NCBI GenBank assembly: GCA_029287275.1
Contig: JARFRL010000272.1
Coordinates: 1-16,872, forward strand
DNA: 16,872 nucleotides
Origin: Pontiella desulfatans
Lineage (GTDB): Bacteria; Verrucomicrobiota; Kiritimatiellia; Kiritimatiellales; Pontiellaceae
Reading direction: 5' to 3'
In this document: piece by piece, positions 7,182 through 15,390 of the stretch
How the letters are laid out: the number at the start of each line of letters is the position of its first letter
Numbering within the stretch: position 1 is the first letter of the stretch
Translations under genes and position numbers: made by a program
Notes under the pieces: model-generated
What the model was told of the DNA's origin: nothing
What the model saw: the letters and a program-made list of their open reading frames with translations, nothing else
Database searches by the model: none

Positions 7182-7452
7182 GGAGACGCTCGTTAAAAAA
7201 TTCAAGGTGGAGAACGAGTATGGCATACACGCTCGTCCCGCCGCGCTTCTGGTGAAAGCGGCCGGTAAATACGAATGCGATATTTTCATTGAAAAAGATG
7301 GCAATAAAGTGTCGTGCAAGAGCATCATGGGCTTGATGACGATCGAAGGTTATCCGGGCAGCACGATGCAAGTAACGACATCGGGCGGCGACGCTCGGGA
7401 AGCCATGAACGAGATCGAGGAGCTTTTCGTTAATAAATTCTTCGAGGACTAG
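7174..7452 (+). CDS. ptsH: Phosphocarrier protein HPr
   Basis: This 92-residue protein is the phosphate shuttle of the PTS. Both regulated residues are present. H19 in YGIHARPAA is the site phosphorylated by enzyme I. S50 in KSIMGLMTI is the site of HPr kinase, in the Gram-positive-like context expected where hprK exists. The C-terminal helix AREAMNEIEELF is normal. It overlaps hprK by 8 bp and precedes ptsI by 5 bp, so kinase, substrate and phosphodonor are made together. No EII genes are nearby, which suggests a regulatory rather than a transport role. Confidence 0.96.
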   Translation: MAEETLVKKFKVENEYGIHARPAALLVKAAGKYECDIFIEKDGNKVSCKSIMGLMTIEGYPGSTMQVTTSGGDAREAMNEIEELFVNKFFED

Positions 7453-7457
7453 GTCCA

Positions 7458-9233
7458 GTGGCTGAAGCACGCGTCAAAAGCGAGATCGCTCTGAAAGGCG
7501 TCGGGGTTTCCCCGGGAATCGCCGTGTTCAAATGTCAGCTGCTTTCGCCGCATACCGACAAAGCCATTCAGCGCTCCATCAGCGCGGATGAAATTCCGAA
7601 CGAAATCGCGCGCTTCGAGGAAGCCCTGATCGCGACCCACGATCAGATCAAACACATCCAGAAGCAAGTCGCCGAGGTGCTGGGCGACGAACACGCGAGC
7701 ATCTTCGACGCGCACATGCTGGTGGTCGACGACCGCACGTTCATCGAGGACGTCATCCGCGCCATCAAGCGGGATTTGATCAACGTGGAGCCCGTGTTGC
7801 TGTTGGTGGCCAACCGCTACGCGGACATGCTTTCCAAGGTCGAGGATTCCTATCTCTCCGAACGCGCCGCGGATATCCGCGACGTGACGAAGCGCATCAT
7901 GGCCAATCTGGCCGGCGAAACGCTCGATCAAATGAAACAGATCAAGGAGCCCTGCGTCGTGGTGGCTCACGACCTTTCGCCCTCCGACACCGCGAGCATC
8001 GACAAAGCGAAGGTCAAGGGGTTCGTCACCGACCTGGGCAGTTCAACCTCGCACACCTCCATCATGGCCAAGGCGCTCGAAGTGCCCGCGGTGGTGGGGC
8101 TTCACAATATTTCCGCCGTCGTCAGCTCCGGCGATCTGATTCTGATCGACGGCGCGAAAGGGCTTGTTTTCACGAACCCGAGCGAAGAGCGGTTGGAGGA
8201 ATATCGCAAGCGCGAGGAAGAGCAGAAACTGATCACGCAGGAGCTCAGCACGCTCCGCGACAAGCCGCCGCAAACGCGGGACGGGTATTTGGTTCCCATC
8301 ACCGCGAACATCGAGTTGCTCGAGGAGCTGGACGCGGTCGGCGCGCGGGGAGCGAAAGGGATCGGGCTTTTCCGGACCGAGTTTCTCTTCCTCGGCGTGG
8401 AAACGCTGCCGGACGAGGATCAGCAGTTCGAATCCTATGTCCGCGCCGCGAAAAGCCAGCATCCGTCCCCGGTCGTCATTCGCACGCTGGATCTGGGCGC
8501 GGACAAACTCCCGAGCGGCTTCGAGAATCCGGACGAGCTCAATCCGTTTCTGGGCGATCGCGCCATACGGCTTTGTCTGTCGCGGCCGGAGCTGTTCAAA
8601 ACGCAACTCCGCGCGATTCTGCGCGCCAGCGTGCATGAAAACGTGCGGATGATGTATCCCATGATTTCCTGCGTGCAGGAAGTCATGGACGCCAACACGC
8701 TGTTGCGGCAATGCATGATCGAGTTGAGCAAGGAGGGGATTCCGTTCAATCAGGAGATCGAGATTGGAACCATGATCGAGGTGCCGTCCGCCGCGCTCAT
8801 CGCCGATATCATCGCGCCGCACGTGAGCTTCTTCAGCCTGGGCACCAACGATCTGATTCAATACACGATGGCGGTGGACCGCGGCAACGAGAACGTGGCG
8901 CATCTCTACAAGCCCACGCACATGGCGATTATTCGTCTGATCGATCACGTCGTGAAAGTCAGCCACAAGAACGGGCTGTGGACCTGCGTATGCGGTCAGA
9001 TGGCGGCGGATCCGCGCTTGGTTCCGCTATTGATCGGGCTGGGCGTGGACGAGCTCAGCGTGAGCCCGTCTTTGGCGCCGATGATCAAGGACGTGATCCG
9101 GAAGCTCTATTACTCCGACGCGGTGGAGCTCGCGCAAAAGGCGTTGAACTCCTCTTCGGCCGAGCACGTCGAGCAACTCTGCCATGAATTGATCGAGTCC
9201 ATCGCCCCGGAAGTGCTCGAGATCTCGGAGTAG
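7458..9233 (+). CDS. ptsI: PTS enzyme I (phosphoenolpyruvate-protein phosphotransferase)
   Basis: Enzyme I takes phosphate from PEP and passes it to HPr. The 591-residue protein has the usual three parts. The N-terminal HPr-binding region (starting VGVSPGIA) is followed by the phosphohistidine domain with H199 in GSSTSHTSIMA, then the PEP-binding barrel. The barrel shows GIGLFRTEFLF, the NPFLGDRAIRL signature, IEIGTMIEVPSA, FFSLGTNDLIQYTMAVDR and the catalytic cysteine in CGQMAADP. There is no GAF domain, so it is EI and not the nitrogen-related EINtr. The start is GTG at 7458 with only weak ribosome-site complementarity (GAGG, 7444-7447), so translation probably relies on coupling to ptsH just upstream. 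It ends the plus-strand cluster. Confidence 0.96.
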   Translation: MAEARVKSEIALKGVGVSPGIAVFKCQLLSPHTDKAIQRSISADEIPNEIARFEEALIATHDQIKHIQKQVAEVLGDEHASIFDAHMLVVDDRTFIEDVIRAIKRDLINVEPVLLLVANRYADMLSKVEDSYLSERAADIRDVTKRIMANLAGETLDQMKQIKEPCVVVAHDLSPSDTASIDKAKVKGFVTDLGSSTSHTSIMAKALEVPAVVGLHNISAVVSSGDLILIDGAKGLVFTNPSEERLEEYRKREEEQKLITQELSTLRDKPPQTRDGYLVPITANIELLEELDAVGARGAKGIGLFRTEFLFLGVETLPDEDQQFESYVRAAKSQHPSPVVIRTLDLGADKLPSGFENPDELNPFLGDRAIRLCLSRPELFKTQLRAILRASVHENVRMMYPMISCVQEVMDANTLLRQCMIELSKEGIPFNQEIEIGTMIEVPSAALIADIIAPHVSFFSLGTNDLIQYTMAVDRGNENVAHLYKPTHMAIIRLIDHVVKVSHKNGLWTCVCGQMAADPRLVPLLIGLGVDELSVSPSLAPMIKDVIRKLYYSDAVELAQKALNSSSAEHVEQLCHELIESIAPEVLEISE

Positions 9234-9234
9234 C

Positions 9235-9248
9235 TTCCGGCCGCGGAA
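9235..9248. other. Perfect small hairpin between two convergent genes
   Basis: TTCCG (9235-9239) and CGGAA (9244-9248) pair around the tetraloop GCCG. The hairpin fills most of the 16 bp separating the ptsI stop from the stop of the minus-strand membrane peptidase gene. There is no T run on either side, so it is not a canonical Rho-independent terminator, but it could limit read-through or protect transcript ends. Confidence 0.3.
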
Positions 9249-9249
9249 C

Positions 9250-9957
9250 TCACGCTCGGCTTTCCCACAGCTTCGCCACCCACGTCCACGCCAGCATCAT
9301 CCATTGCCACGAGATATTGTACGCGGTGATCGCCTCGCTCCGCAACAGCTCGCCGAACGTGACGAATCGCGGAGCGCCGATCAGGACCATCCAGAGACCA
9401 ATCACCAACACGTTCATGATGTAGATGACGGCGTAGGAGAAAACGCGCCCGTGTTCCCGCACGTCGGGTTGGCGTTGCGTAAGCATGTTGATGGTGAAGG
9501 TGACGTGAAACGACCACGTCAGGCCCACGGCGCCGAGCCACCAGGCGCGGTACGGCTCCATGTCGGCCGCCAGACCGACGAGATAGTACGCCGCGATGAC
9601 GAGCACCGTGTAGAAAGGAAAGAAGTACGGCGCCAAGGTGATCACGAAGTTCGTCTTGGAGAGTTCGACGTGACCGCCTTCCTTGCCCACTTTCATTTTC
9701 CCGACGCGGCCGCCCATCAGGATCGCCCATAGCGCGTGGGTCAGTTCGTGTCCGAGCACGTAGGTGCGCGCGGGGCGGGGGAGAATGAAGAACACGACCA
9801 CCCAGATCAGGAAGCCGGCGGGCAAGGCCCACGATTTCCAGTCGTTCGCGACGGCCGAGACGACCGAGCTCTGGTAGAGCTGATAAACCGCGGTCGACGC
9901 CGCCCAACCCAGCGGCAGGAGCGCTATTCCGATCAACATTTTAATAAATTTCCACAT
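9250..9957 (-). CDS. M50-like integral membrane metallopeptidase
   Basis: This 235-residue membrane protein has about five or six hydrophobic helices (near 7-23, 46-60, 105-130, 138-160 and 173-195). The zinc motif is HELTH (H70, E71, H74), partly within a membrane segment as in site-2-type proteases. D165 in QRQPDVREHG is a candidate third zinc ligand of the kind seen in M50B-like proteins. Intramembrane proteases of this type cleave membrane-bound regulators; the substrate here is unknown. No PDZ domain is present, so it is not RseP. It lies 47 bp downstream of the multiheme cytochrome gene on the same strand and may share its transcript. The ribosome site is weak (AAGGTG about 13 nt upstream), so the start at 9957 is not certain. 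Confidence 0.7.
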   Translation of the reverse strand: MWKFIKMLIGIALLPLGWAASTAVYQLYQSSVVSAVANDWKSWALPAGFLIWVVVFFILPRPARTYVLGHELTHALWAILMGGRVGKMKVGKEGGHVELSKTNFVITLAPYFFPFYTVLVIAAYYLVGLAADMEPYRAWWLGAVGLTWSFHVTFTINMLTQRQPDVREHGRVFSYAVIYIMNVLVIGLWMVLIGAPRFVTFGELLRSEAITAYNISWQWMMLAWTWVAKLWESRA

Positions 9958-10004
9958 GTCGTTCGCTTGGCACCTTGATCAGCCGGGGGCGATCGGGGGC
10001 GCGG

Positions 10005-12392
10005 TTACATGCTGGATCGCAGGCGTTGTTCCTGAAGGCTGGCGTGGCGTTTGGCCTCCATGGGCAGGTTCTTGTCGAGCTTGGCTTTTTTGTGGATCGC
10101 GGCCGCTTCGGAGGTTCGGCCCTCGCGTTCGAGGTTCGCCGCCAGCGTGAAGTAGGCCTCGGCCGAGGCGCGGCCCGTGTCGATGACGCGCGTCAGCATC
10201 GCTTCGGTTTCGCCCGCGCGGCCCGCCTGCTGAAGGAAGTAGAGGTAGGACGAGGTGTACGTCCAGTTCGCCGGAACAAGCAACGCGGCTTTTTCCAGCC
10301 ACTTAAGGCCTTCCGCGTCGTTGTTCCGAGCGAGCAACACGCCGAGGTTGTAGGCCGCCTGCGCCATCTGGTCGTCCGACTCGAGCGCCGCGCGCAGCCG
10401 TTTTTCCGCGAGGTCGAGCTGGTTGAACTCGGCTTCGAGCAGCGCGAGGTTGAAGTTCACCATCGCGTTTTTCGGCTCGACCTTGAGCGCGTTCATGAGC
10501 AGGGCGTACGAGTTCGTGCTGTCGCCGGAACGGGCGTGCGCCATGGCGGCGTTGATGATCGGTTGAATCACGTCGTTGCGCAGCTCCATCGATTTCTCGT
10601 AGGCGGCGAGCGCTTTCTCCGGGGCGCCGGCGCGGTCGAAATAAATGCCTTGGTTGTAGTGCGTGGACCATCGGTCGGGCCAGATGACGAGCGAGTTCCA
10701 ATATTCCGCGTGGGCTTTTTCGTAGGCGGCGCGCTCCGCGTCGCCGTAGCCCGCCAGATTCCGGCCCAGCAACGCGCCGGCCGCTCGGATGCGCACCGTG
10801 CCAAACGCGTCCGTCGTGGCTTCCAGCAGCGCCTTGGTGCTCGCGCTCGAAGGGTCGTATTGCAACGCGGCCGCGGCCGCGGAGCGAACCCATTCGTTTT
10901 TATTTTCCAGTTCTCCTCGGATTACGGGCCATTTTTCAGGATAGGGGCAGTTCGCCAGCAGGCGAAGAATTCCAACCGCCGCGGCGGGGTCGCACTTCGG
11001 ATGATCGAAATACGCGAGGATCTCGGGTAGTTTGTCCCAGTCGCCATCGCGCCCGGCCTGGATGAGGTCGCCCTGTTCCAGGATATAGTCGCCCGAATTC
11101 TCGCCGAACCATTCCTGCACGTGTTTCGCGGCCCATTCGACGTCCTCTTTCTCGTGTCCGTAAAAATCGCCTTTGATGGCCTCGGGATTGTGGTGGCAAA
11201 GGTTGCAGGCGTTGGGCGATCCGAATTTCAACGTCGCGGCGGGCGACGGCGGGCGGAAGGTGTGGTCGGAGCGGTGCATGTGCGCCTGCGCGGTCATGGG
11301 CATGTGGCAGTCCACGCAGCTGACGCCCGCTTCCACGGGGTGTTGGGAGTGTTCGACCACCTCGTCGACCCGCTCTTGGTGGCAGGGCAGGCAGGACTGG
11401 TTCGGGTTTTCCTTGAAGCGGAAACGACCGCTCGAGGTGTGGCAGTGAATGCATTCGAGCTGGCCGGCGATGGAGCACTGATTGGCCATCCAACCCGTCT
11501 GGGTGTAGTTTTCCCCGAGGTCGCGTCCGTCGGCGTAGAAATCCGGGTCTTCGTAGGAGATCAGGTCGTAGTGATCGAAGAACTGTTCGCCCGGCGTGAA
11601 GTCGCGGCTGAGCGGCGACATTTTGGCGTGGCACGGAGCGCAGGTGGCGTCGCGTTGCGCCATGTCGAGATCCTCGTGGAAGCGGAGGAGTTTGAGATCG
11701 GTGAGTTCGGTGCCGTTGGCCGCGGCTTCTTCGGCGGCCTTCACGTGCGCCTCGGCGGGACCGTGGCAGACCTCGCAGTTGATGCCGGGCTCGTTCCAGG
11801 TGGTGGTGTAGCTGTCGTTCTCGGGATCGTAGTTCTTACGCAACTGGCTGATGTGGCAATCATGACAGGCGGTGTTGAAGGTGAGTTGCCGGTCCGTCCA
11901 GTCCAACGCCTCGTCGGTCAGGCCGTTCTGGAAGTGGCGAACCATGCTGCCGGTGGCGTCGTACCAGTCTTTTCGGTGGACGTGATAGGCCAAGGGCGCG
12001 ACCTGCAGTTTTCCCTTCTCGAGCGGAACCAGAAAGAAGAACACGTTCTTGCCGCCGAGCGCGTGCAGCACGGGGTAGGTGGTGGTCGTGCCGTCGGGGT
12101 CGATTTGACGCATGACGCCGCCGCTGGCGTTGAGATCCACGATGAACCGGACGCCGCGCACGTCGATCGGTTCCTTCATCGGAACCAGCGAGCGGGCGAA
12201 GGTTCCGCTGAAGGCCTGCATGGCTTTCCCGTGGTGCGAGGTGCTCCACAGTTCGAAAAAGCGCTCGTGGCAGGCCAAGCAGTCGGACGAACCCACGTAT
12301 TCCCCCTGCTCGGTGAAGTCGATGGCGCGGGAAAGCGGCGGGGTCAGGAAGACCGCGGACAGGAGTAGTGATTTTAGAAATAGATGATTCAT
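10005..12392 (-). CDS. Secreted octaheme c-type cytochrome with HEAT-like and TPR regions
   Basis: The 795-residue protein starts with a signal peptide (1-23, SRA before I24). It contains eight CxxCH heme-attachment motifs, with first cysteines at 38, 176, 206, 251, 314, 334, 359 and 396. The opening YVGSSDCLACHERFFELW resembles the cytochrome c554 family. Residues about 450-545 look like HEAT repeats (RGELENKNEWVRSAAAAAL, FGTVRIRAAGALLG), and about 575-776 hold five or six TPRs (THYNQGIYFDRAGAPEKAL, AMVNFNLALLEAE, QAAYNLGVLLA). It is periplasmic or surface-exposed, so electron transfer with a protein-docking C-terminus is likely. The redox partner and substrate cannot be named. Such fusions are known in Planctomycetes, Verrucomicrobia and relatives. 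No cytochrome maturation genes are in view. It has no clear ribosome site. Confidence 0.88.
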   Translation of the reverse strand: MNHLFLKSLLLSAVFLTPPLSRAIDFTEQGEYVGSSDCLACHERFFELWSTSHHGKAMQAFSGTFARSLVPMKEPIDVRGVRFIVDLNASGGVMRQIDPDGTTTTYPVLHALGGKNVFFFLVPLEKGKLQVAPLAYHVHRKDWYDATGSMVRHFQNGLTDEALDWTDRQLTFNTACHDCHISQLRKNYDPENDSYTTTWNEPGINCEVCHGPAEAHVKAAEEAAANGTELTDLKLLRFHEDLDMAQRDATCAPCHAKMSPLSRDFTPGEQFFDHYDLISYEDPDFYADGRDLGENYTQTGWMANQCSIAGQLECIHCHTSSGRFRFKENPNQSCLPCHQERVDEVVEHSQHPVEAGVSCVDCHMPMTAQAHMHRSDHTFRPPSPAATLKFGSPNACNLCHHNPEAIKGDFYGHEKEDVEWAAKHVQEWFGENSGDYILEQGDLIQAGRDGDWDKLPEILAYFDHPKCDPAAAVGILRLLANCPYPEKWPVIRGELENKNEWVRSAAAAALQYDPSSASTKALLEATTDAFGTVRIRAAGALLGRNLAGYGDAERAAYEKAHAEYWNSLVIWPDRWSTHYNQGIYFDRAGAPEKALAAYEKSMELRNDVIQPIINAAMAHARSGDSTNSYALLMNALKVEPKNAMVNFNLALLEAEFNQLDLAEKRLRAALESDDQMAQAAYNLGVLLARNNDAEGLKWLEKAALLVPANWTYTSSYLYFLQQAGRAGETEAMLTRVIDTGRASAEAYFTLAANLEREGRTSEAAAIHKKAKLDKNLPMEAKRHASLQEQRLRSSM

Positions 12393-12475
12393 AGCGGCTC
12401 ATTTAAAGGGTTGAGGCGGCTCATGTACAGCCTATATGTCGAAGGTCGATATTCAATAAGACGTCTGTTTTCGAC

Positions 12476-12504
12476 TGGTTAAGACATCGCGCCGCGCTTA
12501 TATT
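12476..12504 (+). promoter_or_regulatory. Possible promoter of the HAD phosphatase gene
   Basis: A -10-like TATATT (12499-12504) is 17 bp from a weak -35-like TGGTTA (12476-12481). The -10 ends only 10 bp before the ATG at 12515, which would make the transcript leaderless or nearly so. In agreement, no Shine-Dalgarno sequence precedes the gene. This intergenic stretch (12393-12514) also has to hold the promoter of the divergent cytochrome gene, for which I see no convincing match. Confidence 0.35.
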
Positions 12505-12514
12505 CTCCGGATAC

Positions 12515-13156
12515 ATGACTGACCAAAAGACCACCATTTTGTTCGATTTCGACGGCACGCTTGCCGAAACCATGATGCTTATTCACGACGTGTTCAACCG
12601 TCTTTCAGGGGTTTACGGATATCGGCGCATGCCGGAAGAGGAGATCGAGGAACTGCGGCATCTAAGCATACGCGAGTTCATCGACCACTTCGATATTCCT
12701 CTATGGAAGGTGCCGCTCATCGCGATACACGCGCGGCGGATGATGCATGGCGAAATGGACCGCGTTCAACCCCCCAAGGGATTGGTGGACGCGTTGACCC
12801 GAATTCATGAAAGCGGCGACTATTTGATGGATATCCTGACGTCGAACCGTCCCAAAAACGTTCATGCTTTTCTGTCGCAGCACCGGATCAACTGGTTCGA
12901 TGAAGTCGAATCAACGCGCGCCATTCTCAGCAAAAAGAAGCGGGTGGAAAAATACATCCGCCAAAAGGGGCTGGACCCGTCCACGCTCTATTACGTGGGC
13001 GACACCACCGTGGACGTGGACAGCGCCCGGCACGCGGGAGCGAAAACCGTCGCGGTTTCTTGGGGGCTCAACACGCGGGAGGCGCTCGCGAAAGCGAACC
13101 CGGATCATCTGCTCGACGATCCGCTCCAGTTGTTGGAGATATTTCCCGCGCTTTAA
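12515..13156 (+). CDS. HAD-superfamily phosphatase, phosphoglycolate-phosphatase-like
   Basis: The 213-residue protein has all HAD motifs. Motif I is FDFDGTLAET with nucleophile D11 and D13. The alpha-helical cap follows (about 20-90). Motif II is LTSNRP, a lysine is in place in SKKKRVEKYI, and motif IV is VGDTTVDVDSA. This arrangement is that of Mg2+-dependent phosphomonoesterases of the Gph/PGP class with a C1 cap. Substrates range from phosphoglycolate to nucleotides and sugar phosphates and cannot be decided from sequence. It stands 51 bp upstream of the kinase gene on the same strand, but the kinase appears to have its own -10 element, so a shared operon is uncertain. Confidence 0.85.
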   Translation: MTDQKTTILFDFDGTLAETMMLIHDVFNRLSGVYGYRRMPEEEIEELRHLSIREFIDHFDIPLWKVPLIAIHARRMMHGEMDRVQPPKGLVDALTRIHESGDYLMDILTSNRPKNVHAFLSQHRINWFDEVESTRAILSKKKRVEKYIRQKGLDPSTLYYVGDTTVDVDSARHAGAKTVAVSWGLNTREALAKANPDHLLDDPLQLLEIFPAL

Positions 13157-13160
13157 CGGT

Positions 13161-13187
13161 TTGCTCTGGCTGAAAACGAGTTATATT
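13161..13187 (+). promoter_or_regulatory. Possible promoter of the kinase-like gene
   Basis: TATATT (13182-13187) is preceded by TTGCTC (13161-13166) with a 15-bp spacer, shorter than optimal. The octamer TTATATTC here also occurs at the -10 of the HAD gene (12498-12505). The start codon lies 19 bp (13207) or 28 bp (13216) downstream of the -10. Support is moderate for the -10 and weak for the -35. Confidence 0.3.
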
Positions 13188-13206
13188 CAACAAATCCGAA
13201 TAGTGG

Positions 13207-15390
13207 ATGCGCATCATGGCGGACGAAGACGGCAAGAACCAGGAAAAGGACTTCAGCGAGCGGTATGAAACCCTCGCCAGTTTATACAATACCGACTCGC
13301 TGGAAATGTCGGACGACGAGATCGCCTCGCTCACGCCGATTCTCAATTCTCTGCACGACAACGTATTGCGTTACCGCGAGATCGCGCCGATCGCGGAAGG
13401 CGGGGAAAAAAAGATCACGCTCGCGCACGACCATCGACTCGATCGCCGCGTGGCCATGGCCCGGGCGGTGCGCGGCCAGGAGCCGCAGGACCTCGAGCAA
13501 TTCCTACGCGAGGCGCGTCTGACCGCGAACCTCGCGCATCCGAACATCATGCCCGTCTACAACATGGGGCTGGACGCGGACGGCGCGCCGTTCTTCTCGA
13601 TGGAGCTGGTTCCGGGCGATAGTCTTAAATCGATCATTCGAAAGTCGCGCGACGGCGACGAGAAATACCACGACGATTATCCGATCGAGACCTTGCTCGA
13701 TATTTTCATCAAAGTTTGCGACGCGATCGCCTACGCGCATTCGCGCAACGTGCTCCATCTGGACATCAAGCCGGACAACATTCGCGTTGGCGAGTTCGGG
13801 GAGGTGCTCGTTTGCGACTGGGGCTTGGCGCGGGTCATCAATGCCGGGAGCGAAAGCACGGGCGAGGACGTGGAGATTCTCGATGGCGACGTGCTGAACG
13901 ACATGACGCTGTCGGGAACCATGAAGGGAACGCCGGGGTTCATGGCGCCGGAACAGACGCAGGCGTACGGGGTGAAAACCGAGCGAACCGACATCTACGC
14001 GCTCGGCGCGTTGCTCTACATGCTACTCACGCACAAGCTTCCGGTGGAGGGAAAATCCGCCAACGAGGTGATCCAGAACACGCGGGCGGGAAAAATCATC
14101 TCGCCGCGGCGAAGACGGCCGGATCGCCACGTGCCCAAGAGTCTTGTGGCGGTCACCATGAAGGCGCTGGCGCTTGATCCCGCGGACCGCTATGAAAGCG
14201 TCATGGCGCTGCGCCGCGAGATCGGGCGGTATCTGACCGGCCACCCCACGTTGGCGGAACACGCCGGGCCCATCACCAAAATCTCTTTGCTGGTTCAACG
14301 GCATAATCGCGTCGCGTTTCTACTGATCTTCTTCCTCGCGTTGCTCGCGTTCGTCATCTCGGGGAATCTCGTCGCGATCAGCCGCGAGAAGGCGGAAGCC
14401 ATCGCCGCCCGCGAAAAGGCGGAGACCAATTTCCAGCTCTACAAAAAAGAGCAGCTCCTCTCCCGCCAGTTGGGCGAGGGGTTGGGCGAGGCGGTCTCGT
14501 ACACCGTGCGAAGTCGCGACTTCGTGAACGCGCCGTCCATGATCAACTTGCTGGAAACCGGACTGCAGGAAAACATCGACACCGTCAAGCGGAAGAACCT
14601 GTACGAGCAGAAGGGCGTCTTGCATTTCGTGTTGCAGGAATTCAACGCGGCGAACGAGAGTTTCGTGTCCGCCGGCGAAACCACCAAGCGCGTTGGGCAG
14701 ATTATCGAGCTGAGCCGGAAATACGCGCTGATTAAGCCGGTCGATAATCAACGGCTCACGGACGCGCGACTCGCGGATCTGTTCAACGAGGCTCGCTCGG
14801 CCAATCAGATGACCTTGTTTTATCTTTACTACCACCACATGCGGCGCCGTCCCGCTTCCGCGAAACCGGAGGATTACGTCCCGCTCGCCGGCGCGGTGCT
14901 CGACAAACTCAACTACACCAAACACTCCCAAAAGAAGCCGCTCAAGTTCATCGCTTCCAAAGATGGAAACCATCTCGATCTGTCCGGCGCGCCCTACACG
15001 GCGTTTTCCATCAACATCATCGGCGTGTATCGTCGCAACGTGATCGCTCCATTGAAGCTCTCCTCGCTGGACGTCAGCGATACCGATGTGGAGGGTTTTT
15101 CAGAACTGCGAGGTCTATGGTTGAAGGAGTTGCGCATGGCCAACGTGCCCGTCGCCAATCGCTCCGCGGGTGTTTTCGTCGATCAAATTGGGCGCTTCAA
15201 ACTCGAGCGGATCGTGCTGGACGTGGATCAGTTCCCTCCGGAAACCATCACCGCGCTGCGCGAGAAGATGCAAGTGATCGACGCGAAGAAAGAAGCGCGG
15301 CGGAAAAACAAATCGACGGAGCAAAAGAAATCAAAGGCTACTCCAGCTCCTCCCGCAGGTGGCGGATCTCCTGAATTAGCCGCTCCTTGA
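13207..15390 (+). CDS. Membrane Ser/Thr protein kinase-like protein lacking the VAIK lysine
   Basis: This 727-residue protein has an N-terminal kinase domain (about 55-345), one transmembrane helix (about 369-389), a short charged coiled-coil-like stretch (391-420) and an extracytoplasmic tail. The tail contains leucine-rich-like turns (LSSLDVSDTDVEGFSEL, LRGLWLKELRMANV) near 620-660. The catalytic loop HLDIKPDN (184-191), DWG (204-206), the alpha-C glutamate (E102) and PGFMAPEQ are kept. The glycine loop is degenerate (EGGEKKI, 64-70), and the VAIK motif reads VAMA (82-85), so the ATP-binding lysine is replaced by A85. K68 or K69 could substitute, as in WNK-type kinases; otherwise it is a pseudokinase. 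The last 53 bp overlap the convergent sigma-factor gene, and the tail there is low-complexity (Lys, Pro, Gly). ATG 13216 is an alternative start; neither has a clear ribosome site. Confidence 0.85.
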   Translation: MRIMADEDGKNQEKDFSERYETLASLYNTDSLEMSDDEIASLTPILNSLHDNVLRYREIAPIAEGGEKKITLAHDHRLDRRVAMARAVRGQEPQDLEQFLREARLTANLAHPNIMPVYNMGLDADGAPFFSMELVPGDSLKSIIRKSRDGDEKYHDDYPIETLLDIFIKVCDAIAYAHSRNVLHLDIKPDNIRVGEFGEVLVCDWGLARVINAGSESTGEDVEILDGDVLNDMTLSGTMKGTPGFMAPEQTQAYGVKTERTDIYALGALLYMLLTHKLPVEGKSANEVIQNTRAGKIISPRRRRPDRHVPKSLVAVTMKALALDPADRYESVMALRREIGRYLTGHPTLAEHAGPITKISLLVQRHNRVAFLLIFFLALLAFVISGNLVAISREKAEAIAAREKAETNFQLYKKEQLLSRQLGEGLGEAVSYTVRSRDFVNAPSMINLLETGLQENIDTVKRKNLYEQKGVLHFVLQEFNAANESFVSAGETTKRVGQIIELSRKYALIKPVDNQRLTDARLADLFNEARSANQMTLFYLYYHHMRRRPASAKPEDYVPLAGAVLDKLNYTKHSQKKPLKFIASKDGNHLDLSGAPYTAFSINIIGVYRRNVIAPLKLSSLDVSDTDVEGFSELRGLWLKELRMANVPVANRSAGVFVDQIGRFKLERIVLDVDQFPPETITALREKMQVIDAKKEARRKNKSTEQKKSKATPAPPAGGGSPELAAP

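Noticed and set aside
7458..9233. Possible nitrogen-type enzyme I (PtsP)
   Set aside because: The protein begins directly with the EI N-terminal domain and has no GAF domain, and the partner HPr carries a regulatory serine with an hprK gene next to it, so ordinary EI fits better.
11121..12368. A 415-codon open frame on the plus strand opposite the multiheme cytochrome
   Set aside because: It has no recognisable domain or ribosome site, and the minus strand carries eight CxxCH motifs and a signal peptide. The same applies to the open frames opposite the TPR part (9975-11030), ptsI (8043-8966), hprK (6204-7328) and the lptA-like gene (3742-4929).
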